NCBI GenBank assembly: GCA_008015505.1
Contig: SSFR01000002.1
Location: 1 to 64,000, forward strand
Reading direction: 5' to 3'
Source of the DNA: Pedobacter sp.
Lineage (GTDB): Bacteria > Bacteroidota > Bacteroidia > Sphingobacteriales > Sphingobacteriaceae
DNA length: 64,000 bases
Position numbers and translations under genes: made by a program. This document shows positions 7,984 through 15,701 of this stretch, in pieces. Below the pieces are notes generated by a model. The model made no database searches and had not been told where the DNA came from. It was given only the letters and a program-made list of their open reading frames with translations. Each line of letters opens with the position of its first letter. Position 1 is the stretch's first letter.

Positions 7984-9174
7984 ATGAACGGAATCACTTT
8001 TCAACGAGAGCAGGGCGGCTTGAAGCGCCAGGCAGCGGGCGAAGATCATGTATCGGCCTTGCTATTTTACGGGACGGAAGCGGCAGAACTGCCAGAGCTA
8101 TTAGACATCTATAGCTTGGAAGACGCCGAGCGATGCAAGGTATCTAAGACCAAAACGCCCATCGTGCACTATCATATCGCAGAGTTTTTCCGTGTGGCGC
8201 CAGGGAGCAGGTTACTCGTACGCGCCGTAGCAGACGATAGCTATGATGGCTCATTTGCCGAAGTAAAACAGATGCAGCAACAAGCAGCAGGGGCTATCCG
8301 CCAAATCGGCGTATGGTTAGGGCAACGTAGCACGACGCATGTCTCCAACTTGAACAAAGCTTGCGAAGATTTAGCCGCGTTAAATATGCCTTTATCAGCA
8401 GTATTAGCTTACAGAATCACAACCGAAGAGCTAACTGCAATCCCTGCTTTGGGATCCCATGCATACCCGCGCGTATCAGTTTGTATTGCTCAGGATGGTG
8501 GCGGATTAGGTGCTGCGTTGCAAGCAGCCGGTGCGGGCAATATATCCATCACGGCCATTGGGGCCTGCATGGGTGCTATCGCACGGGCCAAAGTGCATGA
8601 GAGCATCGCTTGGGTTGAAAAACAAAACATGGTGAGTACCACTCATCCAACCACCAATGCCCGACAAAATTTTGCCAAAGAGTTGGACATAGCCGCACTA
8701 GTCGACGGGACTTTGATGGCTCAACTAACGCCCAGTCAGCAGGAGGATTTCGATCGCAAACGCTACTTGTTTTTGCGCAAGCATGTGGGCCAAGCGGGCT
8801 CGTATTGGAATGACAGCTTCACAGCTGACAAAGCTGATAGCGATTACGCCTACATCGAAAACAACCGCACCATTGATAAAGCGGTGCGTGGCATATACAA
8901 AGCGTTATTGCCTCACCTAAGCGGGCCAGTACGTATCGACCCAAAATCAGGAACGATTGCCATGGGTACGATCACTTTCCTGGAAACTCTAGCCGAGCAA
9001 ACTTTAATCCGCATGCAACATGATGGTGAGTTAAGTGGCTTTAAAGTGGAGATTGACCCGAATCAGTCCATTCTGGGCAGCTCAAAATTGAATGTAGTGG
9101 TGAAGCTGATCCCGATGGGTGTGCTGCGCCAGATGAATGTAAGTATAGGTTTTACCGTAAAAATAGAGGAATAA
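7984..9174 (+). CDS. Contractile tail sheath protein (DUF2586-like)
   Basis: 396 residues. The sheath surrounds the tail tube and contracts to drive it through the host envelope. The N-terminal half carries small-residue-rich segments such as QAAGAGNISITAIGACMGAI near residue 190; the C-terminal half contains YAYIENNRTIDKAVRGIYKA near residue 300 and LNVVVKLIPMGVLRQMNVSI at the end. In sheath proteins the equivalent region reads IxxxRTIDKA and is diagnostic for the conserved C-terminal domain. The tube gene follows 4 bases downstream, the standard sheath-tube pair. Confidence 0.85.
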   Translation: MNGITFQREQGGLKRQAAGEDHVSALLFYGTEAAELPELLDIYSLEDAERCKVSKTKTPIVHYHIAEFFRVAPGSRLLVRAVADDSYDGSFAEVKQMQQQAAGAIRQIGVWLGQRSTTHVSNLNKACEDLAALNMPLSAVLAYRITTEELTAIPALGSHAYPRVSVCIAQDGGGLGAALQAAGAGNISITAIGACMGAIARAKVHESIAWVEKQNMVSTTHPTTNARQNFAKELDIAALVDGTLMAQLTPSQQEDFDRKRYLFLRKHVGQAGSYWNDSFTADKADSDYAYIENNRTIDKAVRGIYKALLPHLSGPVRIDPKSGTIAMGTITFLETLAEQTLIRMQHDGELSGFKVEIDPNQSILGSSKLNVVVKLIPMGVLRQMNVSIGFTVKIEE

Positions 9175-9178
9175 GCAA

Positions 9179-9613
9179 ATGAGTGAACTAAATGCAAGCC
9201 CTTTGATCAATGGCCGTTCCTATGGCTGGGGCGATATTATTGTAACAGTGGGTGCATTGCCCGTAACCGGCATCACGGCCATCAAATACGAAGAAGAACA
9301 AGAGAAAGAGGATGTCTATGGCGCAGGCCGTTACCCCGTGGCGCGTGGCTATGGCCGAGTGAAGGCTTCGGCATCGATCAGCCTTTCGGTAGAAACTGTG
9401 ATGGCCTTAGCAGCTTCATCTCGTGATGGACAGCTCAACCGCATGGCTCCTTTTACTATCACGGTGTTGTACCAACCCGAAAGTGGCCCCATCGTCCGCG
9501 ATGTGCTGATGAACTGCGAGTTCAAAAAACAAACCCGCGACTGGAAAGAAGGTGACATGAAAAAAGAAGTGGAGCTGGAATTGTTGGTTTCGAATATTGT
9601 GTGGAATAAGTAG
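9179..9613 (+). CDS. Phage tail tube protein
   Basis: 144 residues, strand-rich, right after the sheath gene. The tube subunit is small with a beta-barrel pattern and no signal peptide. Segments such as YGWGDIIVTVGALPVTGITA and VARGYGRVKASASISLSVE suit the alternating strands of tube/Hcp-like folds. AGAGGA (9165-9170) sits 8 bases before the ATG and acts as a ribosome site. Function is inferred mainly from gene order (sheath, tube, chaperone, tape measure), which is very constant in contractile-tailed phages. Confidence 0.8.
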   Translation: MSELNASPLINGRSYGWGDIIVTVGALPVTGITAIKYEEEQEKEDVYGAGRYPVARGYGRVKASASISLSVETVMALAASSRDGQLNRMAPFTITVLYQPESGPIVRDVLMNCEFKKQTRDWKEGDMKKEVELELLVSNIVWNK

Positions 9614-9706
9614 AAGTTGTCTCTGGCCTTGGTGCGGTTGATCCGTGCCTTGGCGGAGGCGATAAAAGGCTCAGATAAATTTTTAAAACAATTTAAAATA
9701 CCCAAA

Positions 9707-10033
9707 ATGACAACTGAAAACGAACTAATCTGTGGTTTAACACCAGATCAAATTAATGAATTGAAGGCGAAACATGGCCATTTGAGCCTAGTGACGGTGA
9801 TGGAAGGCGATGAAAAATATGAAGGCATCTTCAAAGAACCGACCATGGAGGCCCTGTCAGCTATCACTGCTTTAGCCAAACAAGATGAAGTAAAAGCGTC
9901 ATTAGCCTTATTTGACAACTGCTTACTCAGCTGCGACGAGGCCATGAAGAAGCGCCCGCGGGTACGCTTATCGGCCATTGCTCAGCTAAGTGAAATCATG
10001 AAGCCGTTGGAGGGTCACATAAAAAAAGTATAG
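9707..10033 (+). CDS. Tail assembly chaperone, zero-frame product (gpG-like)
   Basis: 108 residues from ATG 9707 (an in-frame TTG at 9617 would add 30 residues overlapping likely leader). The protein is small and helical, with no membrane segment. It lies between tail tube and tape measure genes, where all long-tailed phages encode a chaperone that coats the tape measure during tail assembly. It ends HIKKV* right after the slippery heptamer AAAAAAA at 10021-10027. A -1 shift there continues into the downstream frame with no stop, giving a second, longer product as in lambda gpG/gpGT. Confidence 0.8.
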   Translation: MTTENELICGLTPDQINELKAKHGHLSLVTVMEGDEKYEGIFKEPTMEALSAITALAKQDEVKASLALFDNCLLSCDEAMKKRPRVRLSAIAQLSEIMKPLEGHIKKV

Positions 10034-10054
10034 CCTCCCTGCACAATGGGGAGG
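10021..10054 (+). promoter_or_regulatory. Programmed -1 ribosomal frameshift signal
   Basis: Three parts are visible. The slippery heptamer A AAA AAA in the zero frame (codons ATA AAA AAA) is at 10021-10027 and is followed by G. A 6-base spacer at 10028-10033 contains the zero-frame stop TAG. A stem follows, CCTCCC (10034-10039) pairing with GGGAGG (10049-10054) around a 9-base loop. Shifting back one base reads AGT ATA GCC and stays open to 10236. This matches the classical tail-chaperone frameshift in dsDNA phages. Confidence 0.85.
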
Positions 10055-10236
10055 ATTTCATACGAATGGGCAATGTGCTGATACGAGCCAACTTTGGTCA
10101 GGTGCCTGAAAAATTAAGCTTGACAGCCTGGAGTGACCTTTATGCGGAAGCGCAGTGGCTGGAGCAATGGAGGTTGAGCAATTTAGCGGAAATGTTGGTT
10201 AAGATTTTGGGTGGAGGGAACGAGATACCTGACTAA
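10027..10236 (+). CDS. Tail assembly chaperone frameshift extension (T part of gpGT-like protein)
   Basis: This frame is open from the slippery site to TAA at 10234-10236, adding 69 codons to the zero-frame protein for a fusion of about 176 residues. It contains a Trp-rich helical segment, LTAWSDLYAEAQWLEQWR, typical of the T domain that recruits the tube protein. An internal ATG at 10066 could allow separate translation (56 residues), but the frameshift site and the lack of any stop between 10027 and 10066 favour fusion. Confidence 0.75.
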   Translation, partial: SIASLHNGEDFIRMGNVLIRANFGQVPEKLSLTAWSDLYAEAQWLEQWRLSNLAEMLVKILGGGNEIPD

Positions 10237-10324
10237 TACCCTTTACACCTTTAAAGAAAAACACTGCTCCACCACATGCAATGAGAAGCGCAAATAATAA
10301 GAAGCAAAACATTAGAGTTTTCAT
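10199..10324 (-). CDS. Small hydrophobic ORF, antisense to the late operon (weak)
   Basis: 41 codons reading MKTLMFCFLLFALLIACGG from 10324, with a membrane or lipoprotein-like N-terminus (possible lipobox IAC at residue 17) and a basic tail. It overlaps the 3' end of the chaperone extension on the other strand. No promoter box or ribosome site was found upstream, so it may not be expressed. Confidence 0.25.
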   Translation of the reverse strand: MKTLMFCFLLFALLIACGGAVFFFKGVKGISQVSRSLHPKS

Positions 10325-10459
10325 AGGAGATATTTATTTCATTATTACCATTAAAGGCTTGAATACGATAGAAGTTTAAAACTTTTGGGAACTACAAGCA
10401 GTTTTGTTCACCGTCACTCACTCCAAGTGACTCTAAAGATGGAACATACAACCGCCCAA

Positions 10460-10642
10460 TTAAAGTCGAGTAGTTGAGGTGGTTTTGTTTGGCGTGGCTG
10501 TGTAAGTATAGGTGGGTGAATGTTGGCTTTGTTTAAGGTTTTGGTGATGCTGCTTCGAACAAGCATTATCTCTCCACAGATTCTTTAAAACTACGTAAGC
10601 TACGTATACCATAGCGATAACAATTATCCAATGAATTACCAT
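10460..10642 (-). CDS. Small membrane protein in antisense orientation (possible moron)
   Basis: 60 residues: a transmembrane helix at about residues 3-20 (IHWIIVIAMVYVAYVVL), a charged patch WRDN, then a Thr/Gln/His-rich tail. It sits between the chaperone and tape measure genes but points against them. CAAACATA at 10662-10669 reads TATGTTTG on the minus strand, a full match to the Bacteroidota -7 box TAnnTTTG, about 20 bases upstream of its ATG. An own promoter and reversed orientation are the marks of a prophage moron gene. Function unknown. Confidence 0.45.
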   Translation of the reverse strand: MVIHWIIVIAMVYVAYVVLKNLWRDNACSKQHHQNLKQSQHSPTYTYTATPNKTTSTTRL

Positions 10643-10661
10643 AATGAGTTAATTTAATTGC

Positions 10662-10669
10662 CAAACATA
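10662..10669 (-). promoter_or_regulatory. TAnnTTTG promoter box for the antisense small gene
   Basis: TATGTTTG on the minus strand, with predicted start about 6-8 bases further and about 14 bases of leader before the ATG at 10642. No clear -33 TTTG element was seen. Confidence 0.4.
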
Positions 10670-10676
10670 ATAAAAA

Positions 10677-12980
10677 ATGAATAACAGACTGCATTACGGC
10701 ATTGATTTTAGTATAAAGCCTATCAATATATTTCAGACAATAAATCAGCAGATTAATCAGGTTACGGCGAACACCAAAAATATGACGTATAACTTTGGTG
10801 AGTCTTGGAAGAAACTGCTATCAGTCAACCAGGCGCTAGAAGGTCTCCGAAACTTACAATCTGCACTAGATGGTGCTATTCAACCCGGTGTGGCATTAAA
10901 CTCCTCATTGATGGATTTGTCAGCTATTACGGGGTTGACTGGCAATGCGCTGGATGGAATCAGTGATGCTGCCCGAGCTAGTGCACGGGCCTTTGGCACT
11001 GATGCGGCTCAAAACGTGGAAAGCTATAAACTCTTACTTTCCCAGTTATCCCCTGATATTGCTAAAAGTTCAGATGCGTTGAAACTCATGGGTGATCATG
11101 TGAATACGCTTTCAAAAACTATGAGTGGTAATACAATTGCAGCTACTGAGGTGCTAACCACGGCAATGAATCAATATGGCGTGAGCTTGGATAATCCAAT
11201 GCAGGCCAGCAAAACCATGGCTGAAATGATGAATGTGATGGCTGCTGCTGCGAAAGAAGGCTCAGCCGAACTTCCACAGATCAAAGCCGCTTTGGAGAAT
11301 GTAGGCATGGTAGCTAAAACTACCGGCGTAACCTTTTCTGAAACCAATGCAGCTATACAGGTATTAGACAAAGCAGGTAAGAAAGGAGCTGAGGGAGGTG
11401 TGGCTTTGCGTAATACACTGAGCATTCTGAGCGAAGGCCGCTTTCTACCCAGGCTAACCCGAGCCGCATTGGAAGAAGCGGGTATCAATATTGCGCAGTT
11501 GGTCGATCATACCACTCCTTTAACTGCCCGGTTAAACGCACTCAAGCCAATTATGAATGACACCGCATTAGTCACCAAACTGTTTGGAAAAGAAAATGCT
11601 GCAGCGGCTATCGCCTTAATTAATGGTAGCGAAGATATTGATGAATATAACCGTAAGATTCAGGGTACTAACACCGCTGTCGATCAGGCTAAGGTCGTGA
11701 TGGGTAGTTATGCTGAGCACATGAAACGGGTAACCGCGGGTTTTGAAGATTTTAAAATTGGGGTATTTAATGCTACACAGGTACTGACTCCGTATTTACA
11801 AACTGCTGTGCAGACTGGAATTGTACTTGGTCAGACGCTTTCGGGATTAAATGTAGCCATAGGGATTTTTAGAGTAATGAAAGAACATATCATTGGCGGT
11901 ATAAAAGCTATCAAATCTTTCACTATTTCCATTTTAAATGGCACCCTTCAAACCCGCCTCTTCGCCACCTGGCAACTCATTGCCAGCAAAACCTCTCGCA
12001 TTTTCGCTAAATCCATCCGCGGCGTGCGCAATGCCTTCCTATGGGCCACAGCAGGCGTACGCACTTTTTCGTTAGCCGTGGCAAATATCCCTGTACTCGG
12101 CTGGATTGCAATCGCTGTGGGAGCAATAACAGCATCAGTAATATACCTCTGGGAAAACTGCAGGCGGTTTAGAGAGATTGTGTATGGTATTTGGGAGGTG
12201 TGCAAAATGGTGTTCGGAAAACTGGGGGCCATGGTGATAAACTTCTGGAATGGTACTATCAAACCTGTTTTTACTGCGATTGGAAACTTTGTTTCTGGCA
12301 TATTCAGCTGGATTGGCGATACGTCCAGCGCCGTCTGGGCAGGCATGGTAGAGAGCGTCCAAGATTCTTGGACTACTATTTGCCATTTCTTCGGCAGTCT
12401 TTGGGAAGGTTTTAAAAGCATGTTCTCAGGTTTTGCCAGCTTCATTGATACCTGGATCGTGCAACCCATTGCTGGTGCTTTTAGCAGTCTTTGGAATTTC
12501 ATCTGTGGGCTCTTTGAAAAAATTTGGTCAGGATTGAAATTACTCTTTGCACCCATTATTGAGTTGTGGAATAAGCTTTTTCCAGAAGATGGGTTGAAGA
12601 AAATTAAGCAGGCTTGGGCACTAGGAGAGAAAAAAGGCGCTGCTTCATTCGATGAATCGAAAAAGCAAAAGACGAATAATGAAGCAGAGGAAGAAGGAAA
12701 GTTTGGCAGTCTGCCTGGCGTACCCAAACTAGAAACTGGCAAAAGCAACTTAAAAGGCTTCGGCTCAGCCGCAGCCAGTGCAGCCCAAAAATCATCCAAA
12801 TCAGAAAGTGCAGATGGCACCTCAAGAGCTCAGAGCGGCAACCGCAGCCTAACGATTAATAAACTCGTAGAAACACTAGTCGTCAAAGTAGAACGCTTGC
12901 CCGAAAGCAAAGAGCGCATCAAAGATGCCGTAGCCGAAGCACTCCTCCTAGCCGTAAACGATTACAACTTAGCTACCTAA
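10677..12980 (+). CDS. Phage tail tape measure protein
   Basis: 767 residues, the longest phage gene here. It sets tail length and is ejected ahead of DNA. The N-terminal half is helical and Ala-rich and contains the TP901-type core (SALMDLSAITGLTGNAL-like region near residues 80-105, then MNQYGVSLDNPMQASKTMA near residue 165). Around residues 460-580 there are hydrophobic helices (IPVLGWIAIAVGAITASVI) and repeated Trp-rich segments (FWNGTIKPVFTAIGNFVSGI, WNFICGLFEKIWSG). The C-terminus from about 640 is low-complexity Ser/Lys/Ala. It follows the chaperone pair as expected. Confidence 0.92.
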   Translation: MNNRLHYGIDFSIKPINIFQTINQQINQVTANTKNMTYNFGESWKKLLSVNQALEGLRNLQSALDGAIQPGVALNSSLMDLSAITGLTGNALDGISDAARASARAFGTDAAQNVESYKLLLSQLSPDIAKSSDALKLMGDHVNTLSKTMSGNTIAATEVLTTAMNQYGVSLDNPMQASKTMAEMMNVMAAAAKEGSAELPQIKAALENVGMVAKTTGVTFSETNAAIQVLDKAGKKGAEGGVALRNTLSILSEGRFLPRLTRAALEEAGINIAQLVDHTTPLTARLNALKPIMNDTALVTKLFGKENAAAAIALINGSEDIDEYNRKIQGTNTAVDQAKVVMGSYAEHMKRVTAGFEDFKIGVFNATQVLTPYLQTAVQTGIVLGQTLSGLNVAIGIFRVMKEHIIGGIKAIKSFTISILNGTLQTRLFATWQLIASKTSRIFAKSIRGVRNAFLWATAGVRTFSLAVANIPVLGWIAIAVGAITASVIYLWENCRRFREIVYGIWEVCKMVFGKLGAMVINFWNGTIKPVFTAIGNFVSGIFSWIGDTSSAVWAGMVESVQDSWTTICHFFGSLWEGFKSMFSGFASFIDTWIVQPIAGAFSSLWNFICGLFEKIWSGLKLLFAPIIELWNKLFPEDGLKKIKQAWALGEKKGAASFDESKKQKTNNEAEEEGKFGSLPGVPKLETGKSNLKGFGSAAASAAQKSSKSESADGTSRAQSGNRSLTINKLVETLVVKVERLPESKERIKDAVAEALLLAVNDYNLAT

Positions 12981-12982
12981 AT

Positions 12983-13543
12983 ATGATCCCCATAAACACT
13001 TTACTCACCACAAGTAGCGTGGTGATGAGAACCTTTTTGCCCTTAATGCCGGGCTTGTATCGCAAAGGGCTAGCTACTCACCTGCCTGAGACGCCCAGTT
13101 TTGCGTCTTCGGATTGGGTAGGCGTACCCACGCTGACCAGCCTCGTGCTGAAAAAAGCCGATGGGCAGGAGTTGAAACTTAAAGAGTGTATTTGCATGGT
13201 CACCATGGAGAAAAACATTGTGCAAACTGCCCTGCAAGGCCGCAATGGCACCATCAAAGAATATGTAAGCGATGGCGACTACCAAGTAGAAATTGCTGCA
13301 GCTATTAGCTCCGAGTGCGATGCTTACCCCGAGCTTGAGCTCAAAAACTTGATGAGCTTCCTCACCAGCAATGACTCGTTGTTAGTAGGCGATGACACTT
13401 TTTTGAGCCTGTTTGGCATTACCAACTTGATTGTGAAAAGTTATGGCTTTGGCCAGGAAACACACAGCAATCGACAAACATTTAACGTGTGTTGCCTGAG
13501 CGATACAGCCTACGAGATCAAACTCAAGGAGGATTTATGCTAA
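12983..13543 (+). CDS. Phage tail protein of the DUF6046 type
   Basis: 186 residues, directly after the tape measure. It is strand-rich with no membrane segment. Features include SSDWVGVPTLTSLVLKKADG near residue 42, MEKNIVQTALQGRNGTIKEY near residue 76, and LTSNDSLLVGDDTFLSLFGI in the C-terminal half. The pattern of a short beta domain between tape measure and hub genes matches the DUF6046 proteins of Bacteroidota Mu-like phages and resembles the DNA-circularisation or gp53-like baseplate components of other contractile tails. Its end overlaps the hub start (ATGCTAA). Confidence 0.55.
   Translation: MIPINTLLTTSSVVMRTFLPLMPGLYRKGLATHLPETPSFASSDWVGVPTLTSLVLKKADGQELKLKECICMVTMEKNIVQTALQGRNGTIKEYVSDGDYQVEIAAAISSECDAYPELELKNLMSFLTSNDSLLVGDDTFLSLFGITNLIVKSYGFGQETHSNRQTFNVCCLSDTAYEIKLKEDLC
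13526..13532 (+). promoter_or_regulatory. Shine-Dalgarno deciding the hub gene start
   Basis: AAGGAGG ends 4 bases before ATG 13537 and lies inside the end of the previous gene. It argues for MLRLRSEVTIKG as the true N-terminus rather than the in-frame start 48 bases upstream at 13489. Confidence 0.65.
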
Positions 13544-14583
13544 GGCTACGCTCTGAAGTAACGATCAAAGGCGATCAAACCTGGGTGTTTGATGCGCTCT
13601 CGAGCTGCACCATCGTAGAAGATACGGAGAGCCTGACTGACACCTGCGTGATCACATTACCAAAAAAAATTCGCTGGCAAGGTGTTCCGAAACAAGAAAA
13701 CGACGCGCTGAACTACATCCCGCCGATTAAACGAGGTGATCACATCATGGTGCGGCTCGGCTATACGCCGCCCGGCATGCCTCCATCGGATAGCGATTTG
13801 AAGGCGCGCTTTGTGGGCTATGTACGCCGGGTGGATGCTAAGGCACCGATTAAAATTGAGTGCGAGGATGGGATGTTTTTACTGAAAGTGGCTCCAACTA
13901 AGCAAATAGGTTTTCCCAATCCAAAATTGAAAGAGCTCATTGGCTTTTTGCTCAAAGGGAGAAACATCGCCTACCAAGTGATTGGTGATGATATTGAATT
14001 GGGACGCTATCGCATCACCCGACCTACAGTTGCCCAAGAACTAAACGAGCTCAAGCGCGAGCGTGGATTTAGGGCTTATTTCCGGCAAATGCCAGACAAA
14101 GCTGATCCCAGAAAAACAAAATCAGTGCTGTACGTCGGTTACGATTACCCTTTCGACATCAAAAAGAAAGAATCCTTTATACACTCTAAAAATATCATCA
14201 ATGAAGAGTTAGAATTCCGCCGTGCCGAAGACATTAAACTCAAGGTAAAAGCTACTTCAGTCGATCGAAAAAATAGACGCTTGGAAGTGAACATGGGTGA
14301 TAAAGACGGCGAAGAAATCCAGGTTTTTGCTAATAACATCGGCTACGATGCGCTCAAACTGTTTGCCGAAAAAGCCCTCGATCGCTATAAATACACTGGT
14401 TATCAGGGTAGCATCGAAACTTTTGGAGAACCCGTGGTGCATAAATGCGAAGGCGTGCATCTCGAAATCAGCGATGGCAATCAGGGTGATTATCTGATCA
14501 AAAAAGTGGAGGTGAACTTCGGCACCAGCGGCTACCGACAAAAAATCGAATTAGGTCCACCATTAAAAGTAGAAAAGAAATGA
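13537..14583 (+). CDS. Baseplate hub protein (Mu gp44 / T4 gp27-like)
   Basis: 348 residues. The hub joins the end of the tail tube to the central spike. The N-terminal domain is beta-rich with DTCVITLPKKIRW near residue 45 and GDHIMVRLGY near residue 70; the middle has FVGYVRRVDAKAPIKIECED, typical of gp27/gpD-type hubs where a tube-like domain is followed by a short-domain insertion. The C-terminal domain ends YLIKKVEVNFGTSGYRQKIE. The position between the DUF6046 gene and the spike-like gene fits. It overlaps the next gene by 4 bases. Confidence 0.75.
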   Translation: MLRLRSEVTIKGDQTWVFDALSSCTIVEDTESLTDTCVITLPKKIRWQGVPKQENDALNYIPPIKRGDHIMVRLGYTPPGMPPSDSDLKARFVGYVRRVDAKAPIKIECEDGMFLLKVAPTKQIGFPNPKLKELIGFLLKGRNIAYQVIGDDIELGRYRITRPTVAQELNELKRERGFRAYFRQMPDKADPRKTKSVLYVGYDYPFDIKKKESFIHSKNIINEELEFRRAEDIKLKVKATSVDRKNRRLEVNMGDKDGEEIQVFANNIGYDALKLFAEKALDRYKYTGYQGSIETFGEPVVHKCEGVHLEISDGNQGDYLIKKVEVNFGTSGYRQKIELGPPLKVEKK

Positions 14584-15107
14584 TCATTCAAAACTTACAA
14601 AAGCTCGTCGACATCGGCGAGCAGCTTTACGCCAAGGTATGTACCGTTCACCGGGTTGACCAGGCAAACAAGTGTTGCGATTTGGTTCCGGTAGATGGCT
14701 CAGCAGAACTTTTCGAGGTGCCTTTTTATCTCGATGAAGCAGATGGTTTGTGTGCTTATCCAGCCGAAAACAGCCACGTATTGGTGGTATTTATCAACAA
14801 GCATCATGCTTGTGTTTGCGGAGTGAGTCAGGTGGATTTGATGAAGCTAATGATTGATCAGACGGAGTTTTCGGCAGCTAAAGAAGGTTTGATGTTGAAA
14901 AATGAAGGTGTTCAGTTGTCAATTAGCGAGGAAGGTTTTCTGCTCAAAAAAGATAGCGAGACGCTGAGGAAACTGATGGAGGATTTACTGAAGGAGATTC
15001 AAGCGATGGTGTTTACCACTTCACAAGGGCCTACCACACAATTAGTGAATGCCCCCAAGTTTCAAGCGATTCAAACACGTTTTAACAACCTTTTAAAAGA
15101 CGCTTAA
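14580..15107 (+). CDS. Baseplate spike / assembly protein V-like (Mu gp45-like)
   Basis: 175 residues. The first 85 residues form a compact beta domain (AKVCTVHRVDQANKCCDLVP, VLVVFINKHHACVCGVSQVD) resembling the OB fold of baseplate assembly protein V. The next segment has short repeats (EGLMLKNEGVQLSISEEGFL) like a small beta-helix, and the end is a helix. It encodes no membrane-piercing extension that I can see. Location between hub and gp25-like wedge supports the central spike role. Confidence 0.65.
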   Translation: MIIQNLQKLVDIGEQLYAKVCTVHRVDQANKCCDLVPVDGSAELFEVPFYLDEADGLCAYPAENSHVLVVFINKHHACVCGVSQVDLMKLMIDQTEFSAAKEGLMLKNEGVQLSISEEGFLLKKDSETLRKLMEDLLKEIQAMVFTTSQGPTTQLVNAPKFQAIQTRFNNLLKDA

Positions 15108-15392
15108 ATGAAGGACATTTTATTAAACCAGGATAGCAATCTTCTAATTGAGCATGGCGACTGGCAGGTAGGCGATAGCCATCATCAACACATCGAGCTG
15201 TTGCTAACCAGCTTGCCCGGTCAGTGGAAAGAAAACCCCGAAGCTGGCGTGGGCCTTCCGCTCTCACAAAACGGATTGGTCGATGGCTTCCTCAAACGAA
15301 CCATTGCCGTGCAACTCCAGGCCGACGGATTTAAACTAGATCATTTACAAATCACCGAGAAAGGAATCATCATCGATGCAAAACAGTTATAA
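15108..15392 (+). CDS. gp25-like baseplate wedge protein (Mu gp46-like)
   Basis: 94 residues. The length and the pattern of an acidic start with ILLNQDSNLLIEHGDW, then HIELLLTSLPGQWKENPEAG and a C-terminal strand pair, match the compact GPW/gp25 family that initiates sheath attachment to the baseplate. The PGxW...PxxGxGL sequence is shared with Mu gp46-type wedges. The gene begins right after the spike stop, and its own end overlaps the next gene by 17 bases. Confidence 0.75.
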   Translation: MKDILLNQDSNLLIEHGDWQVGDSHHQHIELLLTSLPGQWKENPEAGVGLPLSQNGLVDGFLKRTIAVQLQADGFKLDHLQITEKGIIIDAKQL

Positions 15393-15675
15393 ACTACAAG
15401 AAGGACAAACGCTGCTGGATATGGCTGCACACCATTTTGGTTCGACGGAAGCCGCTTTTGAGATTGCTATGCAATCGGGCTTGAGTCTGACAGATGAGTT
15501 GCCGGCTAATAGCATCATCAGCTTACCCAAACTCAGTAAAACGGAACACATCAACCGATACGTAGTTGCAGCCATTGTCGATCGAAATGTCATCCCATCC
15601 ACTGGCATCAATGCCTTGCACGAGTTTGGTGGTATTGGGTCGATGCAAGTGTGGGTGTCCTTTAAAATCGTCTGA
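15376..15675 (+). CDS. LysM-like tail protein (tail protein X type)
   Basis: 99 residues. Residues 3-53 resemble a LysM fold: YKLQEGQTLLDMAAHHFGS at the start and ANSIISLPKL at the end, as in the small LysM proteins (P2 gpX, eCIS Afp7) that sit at the sheath-tube-baseplate junction. The C-terminal half is different, with NRYVVAAIVDRNVIPSTGIN and a beta-type end. Its placement after the gp25 wedge fits. The C-terminal part has no recognised family. Confidence 0.65.
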   Translation: MQNSYKLQEGQTLLDMAAHHFGSTEAAFEIAMQSGLSLTDELPANSIISLPKLSKTEHINRYVVAAIVDRNVIPSTGINALHEFGGIGSMQVWVSFKIV

Positions 15676-15701
15676 ATCAAAAAATCATATTAATCATAGT
15701 C

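Noticed and set aside
11948..12820. Long minus-strand frame inside the tape measure gene
   Set aside because: It lies wholly opposite the tape measure, which has clear protein features, and has no promoter or known domain.
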